NCBI RefSeq assembly: GCF_012273655.1
Contig: NZ_JAAWWP010000008.1
Span: forward strand, 1-64,000
Source: Streptomyces physcomitrii
Lineage (GTDB): Bacteria > Actinomycetota > Actinomycetes > Streptomycetales > Streptomycetaceae
Length of the DNA stretch: 64,000 nt
Direction of reading: 5' to 3'
The notes under the pieces: model-generated
Told to the model about the DNA's origin: nothing
Seen by the model: only the letters and a program-made list of their open reading frames with translations
Databases searched by the model: none
Shown here: positions 53,395-61,360 of the stretch, piece after piece
How the letters are laid out: each line of letters starts with the position of its first letter
Position numbering within the stretch: the first letter of the stretch is position 1
Program-made: the position numbers and the translations under genes

Positions 53395-54240
53395 TCAGCG
53401 CGAGGAGACGACGACCCCCAGCAGGCCCGGCCCGGTGTGCGCGCCGATCACCGCGCCCACCTCGCTCACGTGCAACTCGCCGAGTCCGGGGACCCGTTCC
53501 CGCAGGCGGGCCGCGAGGGTGGCGGCGCGTTCGGGGGCGGCGAGGTGGTGGACGGCGATGTCCACGGGATTCCGGCCGGTGCGTTCGGTGACGATCTCCT
53601 CCAGGCGGGCGAGGGCGCGGGAGGCGGTGCGGACCTTCTCCAGGCTCTCGATACGGCCCTCGTGGAGTTGGAGCAGCGGTTTCACGGCGAGGGCGGAGCC
53701 GAAGAGGGCCTGCGCGGCGCCGATCCGGCCGCCCCGGCGGAGGTAATCCAGGGTGTCCACGTAGAAGTACGCGGAGGTCACCTCGGCGCGGGCGCGGGCG
53801 GCGGCCACGGCGTCCTCGGCGCTGCCGCCGGACTCGGCGGTCTCGGCGGCGGCGAGCGCGCAGAAGCCGAGGGCCATGGCGACCATGCCGGTGTCGACCA
53901 CCTCCACGGGCACCGGTGCCTCGCGGGCGGCGAGCACGGCGGCGTCGTAGGTGCCGGAGAACTCGGAGGAGAGGTGGAGGGAGACGATGCCGTCCGCACC
54001 CTGCTCGGCGAGGGCCCGGTAGGTCTCGGCGAACTGGCGCGGGCTGGGCCGCGAGGTGGTGACCGACCTGCGCTTCTGCAGGGCTTCCGCCAGGGAGCGG
54101 GCCGAGATCTCGGTGCCCTCTTCGAGTGCCTGGTCGCCGAGGACGACGGTCAGGGGGACGGAGGTGATGCCGTGACGCTCCATCGCGGGCTGCGGCAGAT
54201 AGGCCGTGGAATCCGTAACGATCGCGACATGGCGGGACAT
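53395..54240 (-). CDS. DegV-family fatty-acid-binding protein
   Basis: A 281-residue DegV protein (MSRHVAIVTDSTAYLPQ, with SLHLSSEFSGTYDAAVLA and YVDTLDYLRRGGRIGAAQAL). DegV (FakB-like) proteins bind a fatty acid and, with FakA, phosphorylate it; I see no fakA here. Followed downstream by the DinB-like gene. Confidence 0.92.
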   Translation of the reverse strand: MSRHVAIVTDSTAYLPQPAMERHGITSVPLTVVLGDQALEEGTEISARSLAEALQKRRSVTTSRPSPRQFAETYRALAEQGADGIVSLHLSSEFSGTYDAAVLAAREAPVPVEVVDTGMVAMALGFCALAAAETAESGGSAEDAVAAARARAEVTSAYFYVDTLDYLRRGGRIGAAQALFGSALAVKPLLQLHEGRIESLEKVRTASRALARLEEIVTERTGRNPVDIAVHHLAAPERAATLAARLRERVPGLGELHVSEVGAVIGAHTGPGLLGVVVSSR

Positions 54241-54303
54241 GGCCTGGACATTACCTGGGGCGCGGGGGTGGCGGCAGCCCGGGCTCGGCCAAGCGCCGGT
54301 GGT

Positions 54304-55056
54304 TCAGGTGGTGTTCTCGGGGCGGGACTTCCGCTCCCACGGGTACGGGGCCTGCGGCGGCGCCGGTTCGGTGAGGGCGGGGCGCTCCCGGGGGGAGTCC
54401 TCCGGCGGGGTCGGTGCGCTGGGGGCGCGCGTCGCGCCGGACCCGGGCGGCTCGCTCCGGGCCGCCGGATCCGGCCACTCGGCGGGCTGAGGGGTGCCGG
54501 GCGCCTCGGGGACGGGTGCCCAGTGGCGCAGGGCGCCGGCCTCGACGTCGATCTGGGCGCTCAGACTGTCCAGCTCGTCCTCGGTGAAGCGGCGGGCGCG
54601 GTCGCGGGCCGCCCAGCGCAGGGAGTCCGCGGAGGCGGTGATGCGTTCGGTGCGGCGGCGGAGCTCGGGTATGCGCTGGGCGAGGACGGCCTTGTCGGGC
54701 TCGGACTCCAGGTGCCGCAGGGTGGCGTCGAGTTCCTGGCCGTGGGTGCTGAGCCGGGCGAACAGGGCGAGTGATTCGCTCAGGCCGGCGTCCTCGGCGG
54801 CGCCCGCGCGCAGGGCCTCCTGGGTGGCGCGCATCGAGGTGCGCAGGGAAAGGCGGAGCTGGGCCAGCTCACCGGCGGGGCCCGGCTGGGCGTAGGACTT
54901 GGCGCGCAGCGTGGTGTCCTCGACGGTGCGCCGGGCCTGGGTGAGGGTGCGGTCGACGCCGCGCTTGGCCGCGCCGACGGCCTTCACCGTGGCGTACACA
55001 CCGAGTGCCACGAACAGCACGAAGAGCAGCACCACGACGGTGACCACGACCTCCAT
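54304..55056 (-). CDS. Membrane-anchored coiled-coil protein
   Basis: A 250-residue protein with a single N-terminal membrane helix (VVVTVVVLLFVLFVALGVYA) and a long charged helical region (DRTLTQARRTVEDTTLRAKS, then LRHLESEPDKAVLAQRIPELRRR). The last ~60 residues are Pro-rich. I recognise it as a conserved streptomycete protein of unknown function. It is the last gene before the leuS terminal region, co-directional with degV. Confidence 0.75.
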   Translation of the reverse strand: MEVVVTVVVLLFVLFVALGVYATVKAVGAAKRGVDRTLTQARRTVEDTTLRAKSYAQPGPAGELAQLRLSLRTSMRATQEALRAGAAEDAGLSESLALFARLSTHGQELDATLRHLESEPDKAVLAQRIPELRRRTERITASADSLRWAARDRARRFTEDELDSLSAQIDVEAGALRHWAPVPEAPGTPQPAEWPDPAARSEPPGSGATRAPSAPTPPEDSPRERPALTEPAPPQAPYPWERKSRPENTT

Positions 55057-55264
55057 GGCGCTCCCTCCTGCCTCTGCGTACGGTGTCCGTCCGCGTTTCG
55101 GGCTCGCCGTACCGGCGGCACGGGCCCGCCCGCACTCTCCACCGTAAACGGAGACGGCGGGCGGGAGGTTCCTGAGCGGACCCCGAGGCTCCCCCTAGGG
55201 GGTGTCCCGGACCCGCCCCGTACCGGGTCCGCGGCATCGCGGCGGACCCGGCGGGGAACGGCCC

Positions 55265-58174
55265 TCAGGCGGGAACGATGTTGACCAGCTTCGGCGCGCG
55301 GACGATGACCTTGCGGATTCCGGCGCCGTCCAGGGCGGCCCGGACCCTGTCGTCCGCCAGGGCCGCCTGCTCCAGGTCCGCGTCGGAGACGGACGGGGAG
55401 ACCTCCAGGCGGGCCTTGACCTTGCCCTTGATCTGGACGACGCAGGTGACGGTCTCGTCGACCACGTACGCGGGGTCGGCGACGGGGAAGTCGCGGTGCA
55501 CCACGGAGTCCTCGTGGCCCAGCCGGTGCCACAGTTCCTCGGCGATGTGCGGGGCCAGCGGGGCGATCATCAGGACCAGGTGCTCGGCGACCGTGCGGGG
55601 CACCGCGCCCGCGTTCTTGGTGACGTGGTTGTTCAGCTCGGTGATCTTGGCGATGGCGGTGTTGAAGCGCAGCCCGGCCAGGTCCTGCCGGACGCCGTCG
55701 ACCGCCTTGTGCAGGGCGCGCAGCGTGTCGCCGTCCCTCTCCGGGTCCAGCTCCCGGTCGACGACGGTGACCTCGCCGCTCTGCTCGTCGACGACATTGC
55801 GCCACAGCCGCTGCAGCAGCCGGTACTGGCCGACGACCGCGCGGGTGTCCCAGGGCCGCGAGACGTCCAGCGGGCCCATCGCCATCTCGTACAGGCGCAG
55901 GGTGTCCGCGCCGTACTCGGCGCAGATCTCGTCCGGGGTGACGGCGTTCTTCAGGGACTTGCCCATCTTGCCCAGCAGCCGGGAGACCTTGTCGCCCTGG
56001 TGGTAGTAGGCGCCGTCGCGCTCCTCGACCTCGGCGGCCGGGACGGCGATGCCGCGGCTGTCCCGGTAGACGTAGGCCTGGATCATGCCCTGGTTGAACA
56101 GCTTGTGGAAGGGCTCGGCGGAGGAGATGTGCCCCAGGTCGAACAGGACCTTGGACCAGAAGCGCGCGTACAGCAGGTGCAGTACGGCGTGTTCGGCGCC
56201 GCCGACGTACAGGTCGACGCCGCCGGTCGGCATGGACTCGCGCGGGCCCATCCAGTACCGCTCGACCTCGGGGTCGACCAGCTTCTCGGTGTTGTGCGGG
56301 TCCAGGTAGCGCAGCTCGTACCAGCAGGAACCGGCCCAGTTGGGCATGGTGTTGGTCTCGCGGCGGTACGGGCGCGGGCCCCGGCCGTCGCCCAGGTCCA
56401 GGGTGACGTGGACCCAGTCGTCGTTGCGGGACAGCGGGGTCTCGGGCTGGGTGTCGGCGTCGTCCGGGTCGAAGGTGCGCGGGGAGTAGTCGTCGACCTC
56501 GGGCAGTTCCAGCGGCAGCATCGACTCGGGCAGGGCGTGGGCGACGCCGTCCTCGTCGTAGACGATCGGGAAGGGCTCGCCCCAGTAGCGCTGGCGGCTG
56601 AACAGCCAGTCCCGCAGGCGGAAGTTGACGGTGCCCTTGCCGATGCCGGTGCGCTCCAGCCATTCGGTGGTGCGCGCCTTGGCCTCGGTGACGCCCAGGC
56701 CGTTCAGGTCGACGCCCTCGCCCGCGGAGTTGGTCAGGACGGCCTCGTACGAGCTGAAGGCGTCGGCCCACTCGGCGGGGTCGGTGCCGCGTCCGTCGGT
56801 GGGCTCGACAACGCAGCGCATGGGCAGTTCGAAGGCGCGGGCGAAGGCGAAGTCGCGGCTGTCGTGGGCGGGGACGGCCATGATCGCGCCGGTGCCGTAG
56901 CCCATCAGGACGTAGTCGGCGACGAAGACGGGGACCTGCTCGCCGCTGACCGGGTTGCGGGCGAAGGCGCCGGTGAAGACGCCGGTCTTCTCCTTGGCGT
57001 CGGCCTGCCGCTCGACGTCGGACTTGGCGGCGGCCTGCTTGCGGTAGGCGGCGACGGCCTCGGCGGGGGTGGCGTGGCCGCCGGTCCACACCTGGTGGGT
57101 GCCCTCGGGCCAGGCGGCCGGGACGATCCGGTCGACCAGCTCGTGCTCGGGGGCCAGCACCATGTAGGTGGCGCCGAACAGGGTGTCCTGACGGGTCGTG
57201 AAGACGGTGATGGCCTCCTCGCCGACGGGGAAGTCGACGCGGGCGCCCTCGGAGCGGCCGATCCAGTTGCGCTGCTGCAGCTTGATCGCCTCGGGCCAGT
57301 CCAGGCCGTCCAGGTCGTCCAGCAGGCGGTCGGCGTAGGCGGTGATGCGCATGTTCCACTGGCGCAGCTTGGCCTTGAAGACGGGGAAGTTGCCGCGTTC
57401 GGAGCGCCCGTCCGCGGTGACCTCCTCGTTGGCCAGTACGGTGCCCAGGCCCGGGCACCAGTTGACGGGTGCGTCGGAGGCGTAGGCCAGCCGGTACTCG
57501 CCCAGCAGGCTCGCGCGTTCGGCGGCGTCCAGCTCGTTCCAGGAGCGCCCTTCGCCGGGGACGGCGCGCTCACCACTGGCGAACTGGGCGATCAGCTCGT
57601 CGATGGGCCGGGCCTTGGCGGCCTCCTCGTCGTACCAGGAGTTGAAGATCTGCAGGAAGATCCACTGGGTCCACTTGTAGTACTCGGGGTCGATCGTCGC
57701 GAAGGACCGCCGCCGGTCGTGGCCCAGGCCCAGCCTGCGCAGCTGGGCCCGCATGTTCGCCATGTTGGCCTCGGTGGAGACCCGCGGGTGGGTGCCGGTC
57801 TGCACCGCGTACTGCTCGGCGGGCAGGCCGAAGGCGTCGAAGCCCAGGGTGTGCAGGACGTTGTGGCCGGTCATGCGCTGGTAGCGGGCGGAGACATCGG
57901 TGGCGATGTAGCCCAGCGGGTGCCCGACGTGCAGTCCCGCACCGGAGGGGTACGGGAACATGTCCATGATGAACTTCTTGGGCCGGGCGGCGACGGCGGG
58001 ATCCCCGGCCAGGTCACCGCTCGGGTTGGGCGCCTCGTACGTGCCCTGCGCGTCCCAGAAGTCCTGCCAGCGTGCCTCAATACCGGCCGCGGTGGCGGCG
58101 GTGTAGCGATGGGGCGCCGACTCGGAGGTGGCGGTCCCCGACGCGTCGGCGGCGGAGGAGTTGGTCTCGCTCAT
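55265..58174 (-). CDS. leuS: Leucyl-tRNA synthetase
   Basis: A 969-residue class I synthetase. The HIGH-type motif is MFPYPSGAGLHVGHPLGY and the KMSKS-type motif is KMGKSLKN. The editing (CP1) domain lies between (FTTRQDTLFGATYMVLAP). The anticodon-binding and C-terminal domains follow. The ATG at 58174 (MSETNSS) has GAGGATC just upstream. Expression is controlled by the attenuator at 58219-58328: a leader peptide with Leu codons, then a U-tracted hairpin. Confidence 0.96.
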   Translation of the reverse strand: MSETNSSAADASGTATSESAPHRYTAATAAGIEARWQDFWDAQGTYEAPNPSGDLAGDPAVAARPKKFIMDMFPYPSGAGLHVGHPLGYIATDVSARYQRMTGHNVLHTLGFDAFGLPAEQYAVQTGTHPRVSTEANMANMRAQLRRLGLGHDRRRSFATIDPEYYKWTQWIFLQIFNSWYDEEAAKARPIDELIAQFASGERAVPGEGRSWNELDAAERASLLGEYRLAYASDAPVNWCPGLGTVLANEEVTADGRSERGNFPVFKAKLRQWNMRITAYADRLLDDLDGLDWPEAIKLQQRNWIGRSEGARVDFPVGEEAITVFTTRQDTLFGATYMVLAPEHELVDRIVPAAWPEGTHQVWTGGHATPAEAVAAYRKQAAAKSDVERQADAKEKTGVFTGAFARNPVSGEQVPVFVADYVLMGYGTGAIMAVPAHDSRDFAFARAFELPMRCVVEPTDGRGTDPAEWADAFSSYEAVLTNSAGEGVDLNGLGVTEAKARTTEWLERTGIGKGTVNFRLRDWLFSRQRYWGEPFPIVYDEDGVAHALPESMLPLELPEVDDYSPRTFDPDDADTQPETPLSRNDDWVHVTLDLGDGRGPRPYRRETNTMPNWAGSCWYELRYLDPHNTEKLVDPEVERYWMGPRESMPTGGVDLYVGGAEHAVLHLLYARFWSKVLFDLGHISSAEPFHKLFNQGMIQAYVYRDSRGIAVPAAEVEERDGAYYHQGDKVSRLLGKMGKSLKNAVTPDEICAEYGADTLRLYEMAMGPLDVSRPWDTRAVVGQYRLLQRLWRNVVDEQSGEVTVVDRELDPERDGDTLRALHKAVDGVRQDLAGLRFNTAIAKITELNNHVTKNAGAVPRTVAEHLVLMIAPLAPHIAEELWHRLGHEDSVVHRDFPVADPAYVVDETVTCVVQIKGKVKARLEVSPSVSDADLEQAALADDRVRAALDGAGIRKVIVRAPKLVNIVPA

Positions 58175-58220
58175 GATCCTCAAAGCTCCATGGGTCGTCT
58201 CTGCCTGCGGTCCGGAAACG

Positions 58221-58244
58221 AAAAATCCCCTCGCACAGGAGGGG
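58221..58244 (-). terminator. leuS attenuator terminator
   Basis: On the transcribed strand a 6-bp stem ccccTC / GAgggg with a ctgtgc loop is followed by ATTTTTCG, a true U-tract, unusual in this genome. It lies between the leader peptide and the leuS start. Confidence 0.85.
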
Positions 58245-58246
58245 AC

Positions 58247-58299
58247 GCCGCGCCGATGCCGACCGAGGTTCTCCGTCGGTCGGGACTGATCAGCGCGGC
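58247..58299 (-). promoter_or_regulatory. leuS leader RNA: competing hairpins
   Basis: Two features flank the terminator. A perfect 8-bp hairpin (ccgaccga / tcggtcgg) occupies 58259-58283. The leader-peptide segment gcgcggc (58293-58299) is complementary to gccgcgc at 58247-58253, which lies just 5' of the terminator. A ribosome stalled on the Leu codons would cover the first arm and change which pairing forms, giving classic attenuation. Confidence 0.65.
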
Positions 58300-58328
58300 C
58301 CGCTAAGCAGAAGGCGTACGGCACGCAT
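58290..58328 (-). CDS. leuS leader peptide
   Basis: A 12-residue open frame, MRAVRLLLSGPR, with the codons CTT CTG CTT for three consecutive leucines. It precedes the attenuator hairpin and leuS by 116 bases. tacccT, a -10-like hexamer, ends six bases before the ATG and there is no Shine-Dalgarno sequence, so it may be leaderless. It shares the MR...LLLS layout with the leuA leader at 8112-8159. Confidence 0.78.
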   Translation of the reverse strand: MRAVRLLLSGPR

Positions 58329-58663
58329 GGCGTCAGGGTACCGCAGCCCCCACACCCCTCGCGACGAGGTAAGCCCCGCCCCGGTCCACCCCACCGAAGC
58401 CCAGCCGACCGCCCAACCGATCCCAGCGCCCGAGACGGACACCCAACCGAAGACGGCCCCTCAAGGCGGACACCCAACCAACCACCGCGACCCACAACGG
58501 CCACCGAACCGACCACCGTGACCAAAGGCAGACACCGAACCGACCACCGTGACAAAAGGCGGACACCGAACCGACGACCGCGACCGACGACGATGGGGGT
58601 GCGGGTGGCGAAGCCCCCGCCCCGCGCGGCGCCAGCCCGCGCAAAAACAACGAAAGCGACGAG

Positions 58664-58682
58664 GTCCACGCTCTCCGTGGAC
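58664..58682 (-). terminator. tRNA-Ala terminator, copy 1
   Basis: gtccacg / cgtggac, 7 bp, with a 5-base loop (ctctc on the forward strand). On the transcribed strand it is followed by a T-rich stretch, tttcgttgtttttg, starting about eight bases on. It lies about 20 bases past the tRNA 3' end. Confidence 0.7.
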
Positions 58683-58702
58683 ACACGTCGCCTCCGCTTT
58701 CG

Positions 58703-58775
58703 TGGAGCTAAGGAGAATTGAACTCCTGACCTCCTGCATGCCATGCAGGCGCTCTACCAACTGAGCTATAGCCCC
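58703..58775 (-). tRNA. alaT: tRNA-Ala(GGC), copy 1
   Basis: A complete 73-base tRNA without encoded CCA. The acceptor stem pairs GGGGCTA with TAGCTCC. The D arm has AGCTCAGTTGGTAGAGC. The anticodon loop ATGGCAT sits between CCTGC and GCAGG, giving anticodon GGC (Ala). The T arm is AGGAGTTCAATTCTCCT with the TTCAAT loop. An upstream promoter-like element is at 58813-58843. Confidence 0.97.
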
Positions 58776-58812
58776 GTGCTGCTTCCGCCTGGTTTCCCTG
58801 GCGGCGACGCCA

Positions 58813-58843
58813 ACATTACACGGTCGGGGCGGCCCACCACCAA
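58813..58843 (-). promoter_or_regulatory. Possible tRNA-Ala copy 1 promoter
   Basis: TAATGT (-10) and TTGGTG (-35) with a 19-bp spacer lie 38-68 bases upstream of the tRNA. The spacer is long and the call is tentative. Confidence 0.4.
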
Positions 58844-58921
58844 ATCGTTTCCCGTGGAGGGGGACGGGGGCCGGACGGCGGTGCCGGGGAGGGGAGTTGG
58901 GGGGCCGGCAGGGCCGGTGCC

Positions 58922-59155
58922 TCAGGCGGTGGCGAAGGTGTAGAAGCGCTTGAGGGTGCAGTGCTCGTCGAGGAGCCTGCCGTAGATGGGCTCGCCTTCG
59001 AGTTCCCGGTAGGTCTCGATGGGGTCGCCTTTTATGATCAGCGCCCGCGCGCACTCCTCGCACCAGTACTGGTAGTCGGGGTTGACGGGCTCCATGTCGC
59101 GGACGATGGGCGTACCGCTGCCGCACCAGTCGCATTTCCTCCTGTGTGCACCCAT
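58922..59155 (-). CDS. Small zinc-finger-like protein
   Basis: A 77-residue protein with CDWCGSG and YWCEECARALIIKGDPIE, so two CxxC-type pairs about 20 residues apart, suggesting a zinc ribbon. It is followed by TLKRFYTF at the C-terminus. I do not recognise a function. It is 3 bp downstream of the other small zinc-ribbon gene (59159-59341), so the two form an operon lying between the two tRNA-Ala copies. Confidence 0.7.
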   Translation of the reverse strand: MGAHRRKCDWCGSGTPIVRDMEPVNPDYQYWCEECARALIIKGDPIETYRELEGEPIYGRLLDEHCTLKRFYTFATA

Positions 59156-59158
59156 CGC

Positions 59159-59341
59159 TCAGCTCCAGCTGTGGCCGCAGGCCGTACACACGTAGGAGAC
59201 GCCGCCGTTGTCCCCGAGGACCTGGGCGACATGGGCGGATCCGCAGGACGGGCAGTTCAGGTGCGTTCTCACGGAGGCGGCCTCGTTCGCGGAACTCGCT
59301 ACGCCGAGGAGCGGGATCTCCTCGGGGTTGCGCGCAGGCAT
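59159..59341 (-). CDS. Small zinc-ribbon protein
   Basis: A 60-residue protein (MPARNPEEIPLLGVASSANE) with a C-terminal zinc ribbon: CPSCGSAHV and VCTACGHSW. The ATG at 59341 has GGGAGAGG five bases upstream. A longer frame to 59398 lacks a ribosome site. A probable nucleic-acid- or protein-binding ribbon; function unknown. It precedes the 77-residue gene in an operon. Confidence 0.7.
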   Translation of the reverse strand: MPARNPEEIPLLGVASSANEAASVRTHLNCPSCGSAHVAQVLGDNGGVSYVCTACGHSWS

Positions 59342-59767
59342 CGCCTCTCCCTCCCGCCGGACCGGTGTCCCCCCGTCCGGCCGTACCGATTCTGCCACGG
59401 CCCGGCCACTACGGTCAGCGATGCCTTACGGGCAGACCGTCCACAGCGCGGGGAGCCCCTGGTCCCCCGACCGCACCCGAGGACGTGCCCACCCGAAGCC
59501 CAACCTGAAACCCCCGACCACAGGGTCCAGAAGAAGCCCCCGCCCCACCCGACGACCACACCGCGAGGCAGCCACCGACCAACGACCGCACCCGAAGGCG
59601 GCCCCCCAGCCGACGACGACGGCCCCCAAAGCCAGACACCCACCCAACCACCGCGACCAACAACGGCCACCGAACCGACAACCTCGACCCACGACGATGG
59701 GGGTGCGGGTGGCGAAGCCCCCGCCCCGCGCGGCGCCAGCCCGCGCAAAAACAACGAAAGCGACGAG

Positions 59768-59786
59768 GTCCACGCCTTCCGTGGAC
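59768..59786 (-). terminator. tRNA-Ala terminator, copy 2
   Basis: gtccacg / cgtggac with the loop ccttc on the forward strand; otherwise as for copy 1. Confidence 0.7.
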
Positions 59787-59806
59787 ACACGTCGCCTCCG
59801 CTTTCG

Positions 59807-59879
59807 TGGAGCTAAGGAGAATTGAACTCCTGACCTCCTGCATGCCATGCAGGCGCTCTACCAACTGAGCTATAGCCCC
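59807..59879 (-). tRNA. alaU: tRNA-Ala(GGC), copy 2
   Basis: A 73-base tRNA identical over its full length to copy 1, again with anticodon GGC and no CCA. Its promoter differs from that of copy 1 (59913-59942). Confidence 0.97.
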
Positions 59880-59912
59880 GTGTTCTTCCCGCCCGGCGGG
59901 CGAACAAGAAGA

Positions 59913-59942
59913 ACCTTAGCCTGCGGGAAGCCGGAAAGTGAA
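59913..59942 (-). promoter_or_regulatory. Probable tRNA-Ala copy 2 promoter
   Basis: TTCACT (-35) and TAAGGT (-10) with an 18-bp spacer, 34-63 bases upstream of the tRNA. A good streptomycete housekeeping match. Confidence 0.6.
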
Positions 59943-59970
59943 ATCCGGCCCCGGGTGCCCCGCGGGCGGC

Positions 59971-60708
59971 TCAGTCGTCGTCGCCGAGGACGGGTTCGGG
60001 CAGGGTGCCCGCGTTGTGTTCGAGGAGCCGCCAGCCGCGCGCGCCCTCGCCGAGCACGGACCAGCAGCAGTTGGAGAGGCCGCCGAGGCTCTCCCAGTGG
60101 TGCGGTTCCAGGCCGAGCAGGCGCCCGATGGTGGTCCGCAGGGTGCCGCCGTGGCTGACCACGACGAGGGTGCCGTCCTCGGGCAGCTTGGCGGCGTGCG
60201 CGAGGACCACGGGGGCGGCGCGGTCGGCGACCTCGGTCTCCAGTTCGCCGCCGCCGCGGCGCACCGGCTCGCCGCGCTTCCAGGCGGCGTACTGCTCGCC
60301 GTGCCGGGTGATGATCTCCTCGTGGGTGAGGCCCTGCCAGACGCCCGCGTAGGTCTCGCGGAGCGCCTCGTCGTGGGTGACCTCCAGGCCGGTGAGCGCG
60401 GCGAGCTGGGCGGCGGTGTCCGCGGCGCGGCTGAGGTCGGAGGCGATGATCGCCTGCGGTTCCAGGGAGGCGAGCAGCCGGGCGGCACGGCGGGCCTGGC
60501 CGACGCCGGCCTCGGTCAGCGCGATGTCGGTGCTGCCCTGGAAGCGGCGCTCCAGGTTCCAGGCGGTCTGCCCGTGCCGCCACAGGATGATCCGGCGGCC
60601 CTTGCGGGGCGCGCGCTCCCGGGCCGCCTCCTCCTGCCGGGCGGAGGCCCCGGCGGACCCGGCGGTCGCGGGCCCCGGCGGTGACTGCGGCTGGGCGGGG
60701 GTGGTCAC
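59971..60708 (-). CDS. Histidine phosphatase (phosphoglycerate-mutase-like)
   Basis: A 245-residue phosphatase of the PhoE/GpmB type. RIILWRHGQTAWNLERRFQG carries the catalytic RHG, and VVVSHGGTLRTTIGRLLG the second His. The first ~38 residues are low-complexity. The GTG at 60708 overlaps the rsfS stop by GTGA, so they are coupled. This position next to rsfS is conserved in actinobacteria. The substrate is unknown (in some relatives glucosyl-3-phosphoglycerate or mannosyl phosphates). Confidence 0.9.
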   Translation of the reverse strand: MTTPAQPQSPPGPATAGSAGASARQEEAARERAPRKGRRIILWRHGQTAWNLERRFQGSTDIALTEAGVGQARRAARLLASLEPQAIIASDLSRAADTAAQLAALTGLEVTHDEALRETYAGVWQGLTHEEIITRHGEQYAAWKRGEPVRRGGGELETEVADRAAPVVLAHAAKLPEDGTLVVVSHGGTLRTTIGRLLGLEPHHWESLGGLSNCCWSVLGEGARGWRLLEHNAGTLPEPVLGDDD

Positions 60709-61163
60709 CGCATCTCCCCGCCGAGCTCCCGCAGCTCGGGCGCGACCTCGGCGGCCTCCTGGCGCTGCGCGTACTCGGCGCCCTTGCCGCGGGTGGCCTT
60801 GGCCTCCTCGGGCAGTTCCAGCTCCGGGCAGTCCTTCCAGAGCCGCTCCAGGGCGTAGAAGACGCGCTCCTCGCTGTGCTGCACATGGACCACGACGTCG
60901 ACGTAGTCGAGCAGGATCCAGCGGGCGTCGCGGTCGCCCTCGCGGCGGACCGGCTTGGCGCCGAGGTCCTTGTTGAGGCGCTCCTCGATCGCGTCGACGA
61001 TGGACTTGACCTGGCGGTCGTTGGGCGCGGAGGCGAGGAGGAAGGCGTCCGTGATGGAGAGCACATCGCTGACGTCGTAGGCGATGATGTCGTGCGCGAG
61101 CTTGTCGGCCGCGGCCTGGGCGGCGGTGGTGACGAGTTCGATGGCGCGGTCCGTGGCGGTCAT
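60705..61163 (-). CDS. rsfS: Ribosomal silencing factor RsfS
   Basis: A 152-residue protein that binds L14 and blocks subunit joining in starvation. VTTAAQAAADKLAHDIIAYD and DAFLLASAPNDRQVKSIVDAI are family blocks, and ARWILLDYVDVVVHVQHSEERVFYALERLW is the signature. It is followed by the phosphatase and preceded, after 197 bp, by the LCP-type gene. Confidence 0.95.
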   Translation of the reverse strand: MTATDRAIELVTTAAQAAADKLAHDIIAYDVSDVLSITDAFLLASAPNDRQVKSIVDAIEERLNKDLGAKPVRREGDRDARWILLDYVDVVVHVQHSEERVFYALERLWKDCPELELPEEAKATRGKGAEYAQRQEAAEVAPELRELGGEMR

Positions 61164-61360
61164 TCCTGGCTTTCGTTCGGCGATGCGGGGCGGTGTGCCG
61201 GCCCGGTCGGCCCGGTCGTGGGCACGGCTTCCAGGATCTCACGTACCTCCGGCGTCCCCGGGACGGGCGGAACGCTGGTGCACAGCCGTGACCCGGGCCG
61301 CGGGGGCCGGCCGCGCCGCCGCCCGCCCCCGCCCGCCGTGCCCGGCCGGTGCCGCCGGGT

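Larger units (their letters stand above)
58587..58778 (-). repeat. 192-bp direct repeat, copy 1 (tRNA-Ala and flank)
   Basis: Nearly identical, over 192 bases, to 59691-59882. The shared block contains the tRNA-Ala, a 40-base spacer, the terminator hairpin and a GC-rich tail (starting acgacgatgg). The visible differences are in the terminator loop (ctctc here, ccttc there) and the first bases beyond each end. Looser similarity continues leftward in Pro/Thr-type repeats. Confidence 0.88.
59691..59882 (-). repeat. 192-bp direct repeat, copy 2 (tRNA-Ala and flank)
   Basis: The second member of the pair described at 58587-58778, 1.1 kb away. The tRNA and the spacer to the terminator are identical. 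Confidence 0.88.

Noticed and set aside
58587..59882. The tRNA repeat pair as ends of an insertion sequence or integrated element
   Set aside because: No integrase, transposase or inverted ends lie between the copies; the interval has only two very small genes. A past excision cannot be excluded, but there is no evidence for a current element.
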